A stretch of DNA of 64,000 bases from CAXQZM01 sp965229645 (GTDB lineage: Bacteria; Pseudomonadota; Alphaproteobacteria; UBA7985), in NCBI GenBank assembly GCA_965229645.1, contig OZ245893.1, positions 310,001 through 374,000 on the forward strand. Reading direction: 5' to 3'. The position numbers were made by a program, and so were the translations under genes. Below the pieces are notes generated by a model, which worked only from the letters and a program-made list of their open reading frames with translations, was not told the DNA's origin and ran no database searches. This document shows positions 1 through 8,362 of this stretch, piece by piece. How positions within the stretch are numbered: the first letter of the stretch is position 1; each line of letters starts with the position of its first letter.

Positions 1-1
1 T

Positions 2-385
2 CCCTTGCCAGGCGATCAAATTGTCGGCATCGTTCATACGGGCTCTGGCATTACCATTCACACCTCGGATTGCGAAACCTTAGCCAATTTCGAAGAAGAG
101 CCCGAGCGCTGGTTGGCGGTGAACTGGGAACAAGACGGCCAAGGTTCGGCGGTCGGGCGGCTCGAGGTCATGCTCTACAATCGCCCTGGGGCCTTGGGGG
201 AACTTTCGACCGTGGTGGGAAAATCGGGCGGCAATATCTCCAACATTCGCATCCAGACCCGCGACCTCGAGTTTTTTCAGATGTTGATCGACGTCGAGGT
301 TGCGGACCTGCGCAATCTCAACAACGTTGTCGCGGCCTTGCGCGCGTCCAAGGTCATCGCCCAAGTCAGTCGGTCGCGCCAATGA
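2..385 (+). CDS. RelA/SpoT-family (p)ppGpp synthetase/hydrolase, C-terminal fragment
   Basis: This is the end of a bifunctional stringent-response enzyme; the catalytic HD and synthetase domains lie before the window. The visible part opens with the family motif around PGDQIVGIVHTGSGITIH and a DCETL cysteine from the conserved-cysteine region. It then runs into an ACT regulatory domain (RLEVMLYNRPGALGELS through NISNIRIQ) covering about the last 80 residues. Such ACT domains sense amino acids or ribosome state and tune the balance between ppGpp synthesis and hydrolysis. The frame is open from base 2 and ends in TGA at 383-385, which overlaps the acpS start as ATGA. Alphaproteobacteria usually carry a single Rel/Spo (Rsh) gene at this position, so this is probably that enzyme, but the part that would tell relA from spoT is not visible. 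Confidence 0.9.
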   Translation, partial: PLPGDQIVGIVHTGSGITIHTSDCETLANFEEEPERWLAVNWEQDGQGSAVGRLEVMLYNRPGALGELSTVVGKSGGNISNIRIQTRDLEFFQMLIDVEVADLRNLNNVVAALRASKVIAQVSRSRQ

Positions 386-783
386 TTTTGGGTTTGGGCA
401 ACGATTTGGTCGATACGCGGCGCTTGCAAGCGGCCTGGGATCGGCGCGGGGCGCGGTTTGTCGAGCGGCTCTATACCCCCGACGAGCAAACCTTTTGCTT
501 GTCTCGAGCCAACCCTGTTCACGCCTTTGGGCGTTGCTATGCTGCTAAGGAAGCGGCGGTCAAGGCCTTAGGAAGGGGCTTTACCCAGGGGATCGGCTGG
601 CGATCGGTCGAGGTGGTACGACGCCCAAAACGCCGGCCAACGCTGGCGTTTCACGGCGCCGCCCTCGACCGCTTAACCGATCTGACGCCGGCTGGTACAC
701 GCGTGGACTGGCAGCTGTCGATCAGTGACGAACCGCCCTACGCCAGCGCGGTTGTGGTTCTGTTCACGATCCCCGATCCTTAG
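382..783 (+). CDS. acpS: Holo-[acyl-carrier-protein] synthase AcpS
   Basis: This enzyme transfers 4'-phosphopantetheine from CoA to apo-ACP and so activates fatty acid synthesis in the cytoplasm. The 133-residue length fits the AcpS family. It starts with the family signature GLGNDLVD, in which Asp8 should bind Mg2+. The second signature, AAKEAAVKALG, contains Glu57, the other metal ligand. The C-terminal LSISDEPPYASAVVV corresponds to the usual LSISH motif, with Asp in place of His. The ATG overlaps the upstream rel stop codon by 4 nt, which fixes the start and suggests translational coupling. The order rel-acpS-lepB-rnc-era is a common alphaproteobacterial arrangement. Confidence 0.95.
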   Translation: MILGLGNDLVDTRRLQAAWDRRGARFVERLYTPDEQTFCLSRANPVHAFGRCYAAKEAAVKALGRGFTQGIGWRSVEVVRRPKRRPTLAFHGAALDRLTDLTPAGTRVDWQLSISDEPPYASAVVVLFTIPDP

Positions 784-827
784 GAGGGAGGGCCGCGCGC
801 CTAGTTGCCCTCCTTGGGGGGACGGCC

Positions 828-1028
828 TATACCAGCGGCGAAAGAGAATGACTCTAATGATCGCTGGTATAAGGGCCGCGACTGCGGTCCCCGTAGCGGC
901 CCCGAGATGAGCTAAGAAAGCGCCTCGGGGTATAAGCGAAGGCCCCGTCGGAGGCGAAACGCGAAGCGTTTCTGCCGTGAGACACAAAACGGCCATAAAA
1001 GTGTCAACTTTTTTGGCCGTTGGTATTA
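828..1028 (+). repeat. Dispersed 200-bp TIR element, copy 1 (forward)
   Basis: This is a non-coding element present five times in the window. The left end reads TATACCAGCGGCGA and the right end is the imperfect inverted version, ending GGCCGTTGGTATTA. Inside are nested palindromes: the left arm (ACCAGCG ... CGCTGGT), a GGGCCGC/GCGGCCC pair, a GGCGAAACGC/GCGTTTCTGCC hairpin and an AAACGGCC/GGCCGTT hairpin flanking AAAGTGTCAACTTTTT. No open reading frame of its own is conserved between copies. It fills the acpS-lepB gap. It resembles a MITE or large REP-like element; no transposase with matching ends is in the window. Confidence 0.85.
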
Positions 1029-1029
1029 T
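1001..1029 (+). promoter_or_regulatory. Outward promoter in the right end of element copy 1, reading into lepB
   Basis: The right terminal repeat carries GTGTCA (1001-1006), a 17-bp spacer and TATTAT (1024-1029), preceded by TG as an extended -10. It points at lepB, whose ATG lies 32 bp downstream. GTGTCA matches the sigma70 -35 consensus at 4 of 6 positions and TATTAT the -10 at 5 of 6. The same layout recurs in other copies. Activity is inferred, not shown. Confidence 0.5.
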
Positions 1030-1060
1030 AGGGCCGCAAATTTTGAAATTGGGAGCCCCT

Positions 1061-1897
1061 ATGGCCAATCCTCGTCGGCGTCGCCGCGCGCGCGCCAAAT
1101 TCGAAGCTGCAGTGGACAGTCCGCCACAAAAACGGGAAAGTTTGCTGGGGTTTTTCATTTGGGCCTTTGCCGTTATTTTTGTCGTCAAGTCCTTCGTCAT
1201 CGACACCTTTTGGATCCCTAGCTCCTCCATGGAACCGACGTTGGACATCGGCGATTTCATTGTCGTGACCAAATGGACTTACGGCTACAATCGCCATTCG
1301 CTCATGTTCGATCCGCCGATTTTCCGCGGCGCGAGGCTATGGGCGCGCGATCCACGGCGGGGCGACGTTGTGGTGTTCGACGCGACGGCGGAGGATCAAG
1401 GCAAGCCAGGGGCCGATGCGCGCGCCTACTTTGATCTCGAAAACGGTGGACGCCATATTATCAAGCGCGTCGTGGGGTTGCCTGGGGACCGCGTCAATTT
1501 AATCGACGGCTTGATCCAGATCACTGCGGCTGACGGGACGGTCCAATCCTTCGATCGTGCGGGGGTGGATTTGCCAGGGGAGGCGGCCATGGCCCTGACG
1601 TTCGAGGAAACCAATCCCGAAGGACGTACCTATCTGGTCCGCGAACTGCGCGGCGCGACGGCAGGGGATAATTTTGATACCCAAGGGGGCGGGTGGCACA
1701 ACCACTTTGCCGACGGCGTCGTGCCCGCAGGCCATGTGTTTGTCATGGGGGACAACCGGGATCGCTCTGGCGACAGTCGCGCATCTTTACGGTCCATCCC
1801 CATGTACAAGATCGTCGGGCGCGCGCAGCTCAAGGTGTTTTCGATCAACGAAAACTGGTTGCCGCGTTGGAACAAGTTCTTCCGACCCATTCGCTGA
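1061..1897 (+). CDS. lepB: Signal peptidase I LepB
   Basis: This is the inner-membrane serine protease that removes signal peptides from exported proteins. A basic N-terminus (RRRRRARAK) is followed by one hydrophobic segment at about residues 28-48, a single-anchor topology. The catalytic Ser56 lies in PSSSMEPT, the general-base Lys135 in RHIIKRVVGLPGD, and the box-E motif GDNRDRSGDSR follows near the C-terminus. An upstream in-frame GTG at 977 would add 28 residues encoded by the repeat element, so I take the ATG at 1061, which has GGGAG upstream. At 278 residues the protein is of normal length. The stop overlaps the rnc start by 1 nt. Confidence 0.95.
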   Translation: MANPRRRRRARAKFEAAVDSPPQKRESLLGFFIWAFAVIFVVKSFVIDTFWIPSSSMEPTLDIGDFIVVTKWTYGYNRHSLMFDPPIFRGARLWARDPRRGDVVVFDATAEDQGKPGADARAYFDLENGGRHIIKRVVGLPGDRVNLIDGLIQITAADGTVQSFDRAGVDLPGEAAMALTFEETNPEGRTYLVRELRGATAGDNFDTQGGGWHNHFADGVVPAGHVFVMGDNRDRSGDSRASLRSIPMYKIVGRAQLKVFSINENWLPRWNKFFRPIR

Positions 1898-2568
1898 TGG
1901 GCACTGGACTTGCGGCGATTGAGCAGGTTGTGGGTCATGCCTTCGCCGATAAGGGGTTGTTGACCGCCGCGTTCACCCATGCGTCCTACGGCAAGCAAGC
2001 GCGTGCCTCCTACGAACGCCTCGAGTTTTTGGGCGACCGTGTCTTGGGGCTGGTGGTTGCCGATGCGCTTCTTCGGCGCTTCCCTCGCGAAGCCGAAGGG
2101 GATCTGGCCAAACGTCAGGCTGCGCTGATCCAGCGCGATACGCTCGCAAACGTGGCGCGGGACCTTGGCCTCGGCGCGCACTTGCGCATTTCCAAGGGCG
2201 AGGAACACGCGGGCGGGCGCGACAATCCCAACTTGTTGGCGGACATGATGGAGGCCCTCATGGCCGCGCTCTATCTCGACGGGGGTCTGCCCGCCGCGCG
2301 CGCCTTCATCGCCCCCCTGTGGGATCCGCTAATCGCAGCCGACAAATCGCCGCCAAAGGACGCCAAGTCGGCCTTGCAAGAACGCACCCAGGCCCTGCGC
2401 TTGGGCCTGCCAACGTACGACACACGCCAGCAGTTGGGCCCCGATCACAGCCCGACCTTTGTTGTGGGTGTTCGTGTTGCAGGGCACGAGCTCGTTGAGG
2501 GCGAGGGTCCGACCAAGCGCGAGGCGGAACAGGCGGCGGCCGCGCGGTTGCTGGCGCGCTTGTCGTGA
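1897..2568 (+). CDS. rnc: Ribonuclease III
   Basis: RNase III cleaves double-stranded RNA: it processes rRNA precursors and, in type II CRISPR systems, trims the crRNA:tracrRNA duplex, which matters for the Cas9 locus at 37884. The signature YERLEFLGDRVL (residues 39-50) carries the metal ligands Glu43 and Asp47. A second acidic pair, Asp116 and Glu119, lies in LLADMMEALM. The double-stranded RNA-binding domain occupies about residues 150-223. Length (223 aa) is typical. The ATG overlaps the lepB stop, and the TGA overlaps the GTG of era. Confidence 0.95.
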   Translation: MGTGLAAIEQVVGHAFADKGLLTAAFTHASYGKQARASYERLEFLGDRVLGLVVADALLRRFPREAEGDLAKRQAALIQRDTLANVARDLGLGAHLRISKGEEHAGGRDNPNLLADMMEALMAALYLDGGLPAARAFIAPLWDPLIAADKSPPKDAKSALQERTQALRLGLPTYDTRQQLGPDHSPTFVVGVRVAGHELVEGEGPTKREAEQAAAARLLARLS

Positions 2569-3491
2569 CCCCTGATGCGCCCGCGCGCGGGCCAACCCGC
2601 TGTGGCTTTGTGACCTTGCTGGGCGCGCCCAATGCAGGGAAATCGACCTTGCTGAACCGACTGGTCGGCACCAAGGTTTCCATCGTTTCCGCCAAAGTGC
2701 AAACGACCCGTGCCCAGATTCGGGGGATTTGGACCGACCGCCAGCATCAAGTCATCTTTGTCGATACCCCAGGCGTGTTCCAAGGTGCCAAGCGCCCGCT
2801 CGAGCGATCCATGGTCGAGGCTGCGTGGGAACAAGTGGCGGGCGCCGACGTTCGGCTGATTTTGGTCGATGCCGCCACCAAGGCCGCGGCGGACCAGGGC
2901 GACTTGCTTCGGCGTCTGCGCGAGACCCCTGGGTCGGGTCCCACCGCCCTGGTGCTGAACAAAACGGACTTGATCGCGACCCAACGCCTACTGCCCCTAT
3001 CGCAAACCCTGAACGCCGCCTTCGACTTCGACGCCACCTTTATGATTTCAGCCGAGCACGGCCATGGCCTGAAGGAGTTGCGGGCCTGGGTGAGCGCCGC
3101 CGTGCCTGCGGGCCCGTTTCTCTACCCCGCCGATCAAGTCTCCGACGCGCCCGAGCGGCACCTGGCCGCCGAAGTCACGCGCGAACACTTGTTCAATGCC
3201 CTGCATCAAGAACTGCCCTACCACCTGACCGTTGAAACCGAGGGCTGGAAAGAGACCCCCAAAGGGGTGCGCATCGACCAAACCATCTACGTGGCGCGTG
3301 ACTCGCACAAGGCCATGGTTCTGGGCAAAGGCGGCGCGTTGATCTGCCGCCTGGGCCAGGCGGCCCGCCAAGACCTCGCCAAAGTTCTCGGGATGCCCGT
3401 GCATCTGTTTCTCTTTGTCAAAGTGCGAAAGACTTGGTTGCTCGACCCCGAACGCTACGCGGCCATGGGCCTAACCCTATCCAAAGCCTAA
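2565..3491 (+). CDS. era: GTPase Era
   Basis: Era is an essential GTPase that helps mature the 30S subunit by binding the 3' end of 16S rRNA. The G1 P-loop is GAPNAGKS (20-27), G3 is DTPG (67-70), G4 is NKTD (132-135) and G5 is around SAEHGHG. A C-terminal KH domain contains VLGKGGALICRLGQAARQDL. Length is 308 aa. The start is GTG at 2565, inside the rnc stop region (GTGA), and an rnc-era pair with this overlap is widespread in proteobacteria. Confidence 0.95.
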   Translation: MTPDAPARGPTRCGFVTLLGAPNAGKSTLLNRLVGTKVSIVSAKVQTTRAQIRGIWTDRQHQVIFVDTPGVFQGAKRPLERSMVEAAWEQVAGADVRLILVDAATKAAADQGDLLRRLRETPGSGPTALVLNKTDLIATQRLLPLSQTLNAAFDFDATFMISAEHGHGLKELRAWVSAAVPAGPFLYPADQVSDAPERHLAAEVTREHLFNALHQELPYHLTVETEGWKETPKGVRIDQTIYVARDSHKAMVLGKGGALICRLGQAARQDLAKVLGMPVHLFLFVKVRKTWLLDPERYAAMGLTLSKA

Positions 3492-3513
3492 TTTTTCAGC
3501 GGAATCCTTCAGC

Positions 3514-4245
3514 GTGATTGACTGGCAAGACCGTGGAATCATCCTAAACGCGCGCCCCTTTGGCGATACGGACGCCCTTGTGTCTGTCTTAACCTCGTCC
3601 CGAGGGCGCGTGGCGGGGCTGGTAAAGGGCGGGGCGTCGCGCAAGCGTCAGGCTGATTTTCAACCTGGCACCTTGGGCCATGTCGCTTGGCGCGCGCGTC
3701 TGGAGGACCAGTTGGGCAGCCTGACGTTCGAGGTGACGCGGGCCCACCCCAACTTCCACCTCGATGATCGACCCCGCCTGACGGCTCTGGCAGCGTTCGC
3801 GACCCTCGTGCACCAAACCATGGCCGAGCGGGCGCCCGTTCCCGATCTCTTCGCGGCCTATGAGACTTGGCTGCAGCACCTTGACCAAGACTTTTGGGCC
3901 CTGGTCTATGTGCGGCTGGAGTTGGGCCTGCTAACGGCCCAAGGGTTTTCAGCCGATTTGCAGACTTGCGCGCTGGGCGGCGATGCCCAGCAGCTGAGCC
4001 ATGTATCCCCCAAAACGGGGCGCGCCGTCAGCCAAGCCTTGGCCGCCCCCTATGCGCACAAGCTGTTGCCGCTGCCCGCCTTTTTGGGCGGTGTGCAGGA
4101 TCTGGGGGCGGAGGAATTGACCGCAGGCCTCAAGCTAACGGGCACCTTGCTGGCCCGGCACGCGTTCGCGCCCCTCAATCGCGACCTGCCCGACGTACGG
4201 CGACGACTGGTCGATGTGCTTTCCATCCCGAGTTCAAAGCCTTAG
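3514..4245 (+). CDS. recO: DNA repair protein RecO
   Basis: RecO works with RecR to load RecA on SSB-coated single strands in the RecF pathway. The N-terminus WQDRGIILNARPFGDTDALV is the family's OB-fold start, followed by RGRVAGLVKGGASRKR. The middle is helical. The usual four-cysteine zinc site is not evident (one Cys in QTCALGG), as in a number of alphaproteobacterial RecO proteins. Length is 243 aa. The start is GTG at 3514 with only a weak upstream purine stretch. Position between era and parC supports the call. Confidence 0.9.
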   Translation: MIDWQDRGIILNARPFGDTDALVSVLTSSRGRVAGLVKGGASRKRQADFQPGTLGHVAWRARLEDQLGSLTFEVTRAHPNFHLDDRPRLTALAAFATLVHQTMAERAPVPDLFAAYETWLQHLDQDFWALVYVRLELGLLTAQGFSADLQTCALGGDAQQLSHVSPKTGRAVSQALAAPYAHKLLPLPAFLGGVQDLGAEELTAGLKLTGTLLARHAFAPLNRDLPDVRRRLVDVLSIPSSKP

Positions 4246-4255
4246 AAGCGCGATC

Positions 4256-6490
4256 ATGACATCTGTAGATGCCTCGCACCCCCCCGACGAGGGTCAAACC
4301 ACCGCTATCGGTTTCGGTCGCGCCTTGTCCGAGCGGTACTTGGCCTACGCCCTGGCCACCATTGCCTCGCGCGCGCTGCCCGATGTGCGCGACGGCATGA
4401 AACCTGTGCAGCGTCGTTTGCTCTACGCCATGCGTGAGTTAAAGCTGGACCCCAGCGGCAGCCCTAAAAAATGTGCGCGTATCGTCGGCGACGTGATCGG
4501 CAAGTACCATCCCCACGGCGATACGGCGACGTACGAGACTTTGGTGCGATTGGCGCAGGATTTTTCCATGCGCTACCCCCTGATCGACGGGCAGGGGAAC
4601 TTTGGCAATATCGACGGCGACAATGCGGCGGCCTATCGCTATACCGAGGCGCGCCTGACCCCGCTTGCGCTGGCCCTCATGGACGGGCTCGACGAAGACG
4701 CCGTTGATTTTGAGGAAACCTACGACGGCGAGGAACGCGAGCCGAAGGTTCTGCCCGCCGCCGTTCCCGCGCTGCTCGCCAACGGCGTCCAGGGAATCGC
4801 CGTTGGTATGGCGACTGCCATACCCCCGCACAACTTGGGCGAGTTGATCGATGGTCTGCTGCTGCTGATCAAGAAACGGACCGCGTCCAATGCGGAGTTA
4901 TTGACCCTGATCAAAGGTCCCGACTTTCCAACGGGCGGGACTTTGGTTGATGATCCTGCCGTGTTCCAAGAGGCCTATGCAACGGGGCGGGGGTCGTTTC
5001 GATTGAGGGCCAAGTGGGAAGTCGAGCGTCTCGGCGCGGGCACCTACCAGATCGTCGTGACCCAAATCCCCTACCAGGTGCAAAAGTCCAAACTGGTCGA
5101 GCGATTGGCCGCCCTGATCGAGGAACGCAAAGTTCCGTGGTTCGCCAACGTCGCCGACCAGTCCGACGAGCAAATTCGCCTCGTCATCGAACCCAAGAAC
5201 CGCAATGTTGACCCTGACCAACTCATGGCAGCCCTATTCAAGTTTTCGGACCTCGAGGTTCGTGTCGGCCTGATCATGAATGTGCTGGACGCCGAGGGGC
5301 GCCCGCAAGTCATGGACTTGCGGGCGGTTTTGCAGGCCTACTTGACGCATCGGCAGGCGGTGCTGGTCCGACGCAGCCAGCATCGGCTCGCCAAAATCGA
5401 CCACCGCCTAGAATTGCTGGAGGGCTATTTGGTCGCCTTCCTGAACATCGATGAAGTCATTCGCATCATTCGGGAGGAGGACGAGCCCCGCCAAGAGCTG
5501 ATGGCGGCCTTTGACCTGACCGAGGTGCAGGCGGAGGCCATATTGAACATGCGCTTGCGGGCCTTGCGCAAGTTGGAGGAGGAGGGCATTCGCAAAGAAC
5601 ACAGCGACCTCCTAAAGGAACGCGAAGGGCTCATGGATTTGCTCGCCGATGAGCGCGAGCAGTGGCGGGCGGTCGCAGGCCAGCTCAAAGCCCTGCGAAC
5701 CTCGCTGCAGAACTCCGATTTGATGCCGCGCAAAACCACCTTCGCACAAGCTCAGGACGTGGCCGATTTCAACTTAGAGGACATGGTCGAACGCGAACCC
5801 ATCAGCGTGATCCTCTCCGAAAAGGGGTGGATCCGCGCGCAAAAGGGGCATGGGGCCGTTGCCCGGGACCTTAAGTATAAGGACGGCGATCGAGGCCGCT
5901 ACGCGTTCGATGCCCTGACCACCGACAGAATTCTGATTTTGAGCAGCAGCGGACGGTTTTATACCTTGAACGCCGACAAACTGCCAGGCGGACGCGGACT
6001 GGGGGAACCTCTGTCGCTCCATCTCGACTTGCCCCCAGGGGACGAAATCGTCTTCGCCGCAGCCCACCGCCCAGGCGGTCAACTCTTGCTCGCCACCTCA
6101 GACGGCTATGGTTTCGTGGCCGCGGAATCGGCCCTGATCGCCGCCACCAAAACGGGCAAGCAGATCGTGACGCTCAAGGCGCCCGCGCGCGTCTGCGTTT
6201 GCTGGCCCGTGGCGGGGGACCAGGTGGCAGTGGTGGGGCAGAACCACAAGCTGCTGATCTTTCCCTTGTCAGACCTGCCAACCCTAGGCCGTGGCAAAGG
6301 CGTTCGCCTGCAAGCCTACCGCGAGGGCGGCCTGGCCGACGCCAAAACCTTCACCCTGGCCGAGGGCTTAAGCTGGCGCTGGGGCAAGGACCGGACCCGC
6401 ACCGAAACCGACCTGCGCGCCTGGCTCGGCAAACGCGCCTCCGCAGGCCGCCTCGCCCCCCAAGGTTTTCCGAAGGATCATAAGTTTTGA
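4256..6490 (+). CDS. parC: DNA topoisomerase IV subunit A ParC
   Basis: ParC is the breakage-reunion subunit that decatenates daughter chromosomes together with ParE. The active-site pair is Arg128-Tyr129 in AAAYRYTEARLT. The quinolone-determining region reads KYHPHGDTATYET, with Thr90 where E. coli ParC has Ser80 and Glu94 conserved. A coiled-coil arm lies around residues 440-490 and a degenerate beta-pinwheel domain follows. The length of 744 aa and the recO-parC linkage favour ParC over GyrA; no GyrA box is evident. I place the start at ATG 4256, just after the recO stop, rather than the in-frame ATG at 4214 inside recO. Confidence 0.93.
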   Translation: MTSVDASHPPDEGQTTAIGFGRALSERYLAYALATIASRALPDVRDGMKPVQRRLLYAMRELKLDPSGSPKKCARIVGDVIGKYHPHGDTATYETLVRLAQDFSMRYPLIDGQGNFGNIDGDNAAAYRYTEARLTPLALALMDGLDEDAVDFEETYDGEEREPKVLPAAVPALLANGVQGIAVGMATAIPPHNLGELIDGLLLLIKKRTASNAELLTLIKGPDFPTGGTLVDDPAVFQEAYATGRGSFRLRAKWEVERLGAGTYQIVVTQIPYQVQKSKLVERLAALIEERKVPWFANVADQSDEQIRLVIEPKNRNVDPDQLMAALFKFSDLEVRVGLIMNVLDAEGRPQVMDLRAVLQAYLTHRQAVLVRRSQHRLAKIDHRLELLEGYLVAFLNIDEVIRIIREEDEPRQELMAAFDLTEVQAEAILNMRLRALRKLEEEGIRKEHSDLLKEREGLMDLLADEREQWRAVAGQLKALRTSLQNSDLMPRKTTFAQAQDVADFNLEDMVEREPISVILSEKGWIRAQKGHGAVARDLKYKDGDRGRYAFDALTTDRILILSSSGRFYTLNADKLPGGRGLGEPLSLHLDLPPGDEIVFAAAHRPGGQLLLATSDGYGFVAAESALIAATKTGKQIVTLKAPARVCVCWPVAGDQVAVVGQNHKLLIFPLSDLPTLGRGKGVRLQAYREGGLADAKTFTLAEGLSWRWGKDRTRTETDLRAWLGKRASAGRLAPQGFPKDHKF

Positions 6491-6608
6491 GTTGACGGTA
6501 ACCAAGTACCACATTTCCCCCTTGCACCCTGGTCCAAACCTTCTAAAGCGCGAACGCCCATGGCGTGACAGCGGCGGGCCCGAAATTTATTCTTAGAGGA
6601 ACGAACCC

Positions 6609-7067
6609 ATGCGAACCTTTTCGGCCAAACCGGCAGAAATTGAAAAAAAGTGGATCCTGATCGACGCTGAAGATGTGGTTCTTGGGCGGTTGGCCAGCAA
6701 AGTTGCGCTGATCCTCCGCGGTAAAGATAAGCCGATTTTTACCCCTAACCAAGACTGCGGCGATGCTGTGATCGTCATCAACGCCGCCAAGGTCAAATTG
6801 ACGGGCAACAAGCGCGACAACAAGACCTACCATTGGCATACGGGCCATCCGGGCGGCATAAAGCAACGCACGGCAGCGCAGATCCTCGACGGACGGTTCC
6901 CCGAGCGCGTTGTGACCAAGGCCATCGAACGTATGTTGCCTGGGGGCCCCCTCAGCCGCCAGCAACTCAAGTCTTTACGCGTCTATGCGGGTGCCGATCA
7001 CGGCCACGCGGCGCAAAAGCCGCAGGTTTTGGACTTCAAAACTCTCAATGCAAAAAACGCCCGATAA
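6609..7067 (+). CDS. rplM: 50S ribosomal protein L13
   Basis: L13 binds 23S rRNA early in large-subunit assembly. The N-terminus TFSAKPAEIEKKWILIDA and the motif VLGRLASKVALILRGK are characteristic of the family, as are YHWHTGHPGG and a C-terminal YAGADHGHAAQKP. The length of 152 aa is normal. AGAGGA lies 8-9 nt before the ATG. It is followed by rpsI, the usual two-gene ribosomal operon. The 118-bp leader contains TTGACG at 6492, but I see no convincing -10 at the right distance. Confidence 0.97.
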   Translation: MRTFSAKPAEIEKKWILIDAEDVVLGRLASKVALILRGKDKPIFTPNQDCGDAVIVINAAKVKLTGNKRDNKTYHWHTGHPGGIKQRTAAQILDGRFPERVVTKAIERMLPGGPLSRQQLKSLRVYAGADHGHAAQKPQVLDFKTLNAKNAR

Positions 7068-7076
7068 GGAATGGTC

Positions 7077-7556
7077 ATGTCTGAAGAAACCCTCACAAGC
7101 TTGAGCGAATTGGGCGAGGCCGCCGCCCCGCAAGAGGTCAAGGCCCCAGTTGAACCCAAAATCGATGACTTGGGCCGGTCCTACGGCACGGGCCGGCGCA
7201 AGGACGCCGTTGCGCGCGTGTGGATGAGCCGGGGGAAGGGGGTTGTGATCGTCAATGATAAGCCCTTGATGCACTACTTCGCCCGCCCAGTGTTGCAGAT
7301 GATGCTCATGCAGCCCTTTGCCATCGCGGACCGTTTGAACCAGTACGACATCCGATGCACGGTCAAGGGCGGCGGCTTGTCGGGCCAGGCTGGTGCCGTG
7401 CGCCACGGCCTTTCTCGCGCGCTGGTGGCCTTCGAGCCAGAGTTGCGGTCTGTGTTGAAAAAGCATGGGTTCCTGACCCGCGACGCGCGTATTGTCGAAC
7501 GCAAGAAGTATGGCCGCCGCAAAGCGCGTCGCTCCTTCCAGTTCTCCAAGCGTTAG
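7077..7556 (+). CDS. rpsI: 30S ribosomal protein S9
   Basis: S9 contacts the P-site tRNA with its C-terminal tail. The motif SYGTGRRKDAVARVW begins the conserved domain, and the basic tail ends in SFQFSKR, where the final Arg is the tRNA-contacting residue. An N-terminal extension of about 37 residues, acidic and proline-rich, is seen in alphaproteobacterial S9. Two ATGs are possible, at 7071 and 7077. AAGGA sits only about 2 nt before the first and about 8 nt before the second, so I chose 7077. Confidence 0.95.
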   Translation: MSEETLTSLSELGEAAAPQEVKAPVEPKIDDLGRSYGTGRRKDAVARVWMSRGKGVVIVNDKPLMHYFARPVLQMMLMQPFAIADRLNQYDIRCTVKGGGLSGQAGAVRHGLSRALVAFEPELRSVLKKHGFLTRDARIVERKKYGRRKARRSFQFSKR

Positions 7557-7575
7557 GCGTCAACCAAACCCAACT

Positions 7576-7608
7576 GGTCCCGCGACGAAGGCGCGGTTGC
7601 GCGGGGCC
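7576..7608. terminator. Possible hairpin between convergent rpsI and alaX
   Basis: GGTCCCGCG (7576-7584) can pair with CGCGGGGCC (7600-7608), with one G-U pair. It lies between two convergent genes, where a bidirectional terminator is expected, but no clear run of T follows on either strand. Confidence 0.3.
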
Positions 7609-7627
7609 TGGCGACCGCAAGCGAGTT

Positions 7628-8362
7628 TTAGTCTGCGAACGCCAAGGTAAATCGTCGGTTCTTGCGTCCCTTGTTCTCAATCTTGACGACCTCAAGGGCG
7701 CCGATCTCGCCGAGTTTCCCGACGTGAGTGCCGCCGCAAGGTTGCACGTCGATTTGGCCAATGCGGACGAGGCGTACCGCGCCGTCGATCACAGGCGGCG
7801 CGACGAACTTGGTCTTGGTCAGGCGCGCAATTTCTTCGTCTATATTTTCGGTCAACTTGAACGCGGTGACGTCGAGGTCCAAGGCAATCAGCGCCTTGAG
7901 ACGCTGGGTAAGGTCCTCCTTGTTCTGCGTTCTGTCTTCCAAATCAAAATCTAGCCGTCCCTTCTCGGAAGCTATGTTGCACCCCGTCACCTTGGCGTCG
8001 ATTAGGCTGCAAAGCAGGTGCAGGGCGGTGTGCATTTTCATATGGGCATAGCGCCGCGCCCAATCGAGCTTACCCTTGACCTGGCTCCCGACCTTGGCGT
8101 CGTACACGGCGTCAAGGTCGTGCCAAATCAGGCCCGGGTTGTCGCGGTCCTTGCGCGTATTGAGAACCCGACAAACGGGCCCTCCCGCCAGCTCAATACG
8201 ACCCGTATCACCAGGTTGACCGCCCCCTAGGGGGTAGAAGCAGGTCTGGTCGAGCGCCAGGGCGTTTTCAGCAATCGCGCTGATTCGGGCGTCGAAGTTT
8301 TGCGCATAGGGCTGATCTTCAAATAGGCGGAGGGTCTTTGGCGATGCGACGGGAGAGGACAT
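7628..8362 (-). CDS. AlaX-type alanyl-tRNA editing protein
   Basis: This free-standing editing domain resembles the editing part of alanyl-tRNA synthetase and hydrolyses mischarged tRNA(Ala), usually Ser-tRNA(Ala). The zinc site is HTALH (His111, His115) together with Cys209 and His213 in DVQPCGGTHVG. FYPLGGGQPGDTG near residue 42 is the second-domain signature. The 244-aa length fits the AlaX-M type. The reading frame could start 13 codons upstream, but ATG at 8362 begins where homology begins. It is convergent with rpsI and not in an operon. Confidence 0.88.
   Translation of the reverse strand: MSSPVASPKTLRLFEDQPYAQNFDARISAIAENALALDQTCFYPLGGGQPGDTGRIELAGGPVCRVLNTRKDRDNPGLIWHDLDAVYDAKVGSQVKGKLDWARRYAHMKMHTALHLLCSLIDAKVTGCNIASEKGRLDFDLEDRTQNKEDLTQRLKALIALDLDVTAFKLTENIDEEIARLTKTKFVAPPVIDGAVRLVRIGQIDVQPCGGTHVGKLGEIGALEVVKIENKGRKNRRFTLAFAD

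Noticed and set aside
977..1060. Upstream GTG start for lepB, giving 28 extra residues
   Set aside because: The extra residues are encoded by the dispersed element; ATG 1061 has a ribosome-binding site and begins the conserved part.
6492..6520. TTGACG as an rplM promoter
   Set aside because: No acceptable -10 hexamer is found at 16-18 bp; the promoter could not be placed.
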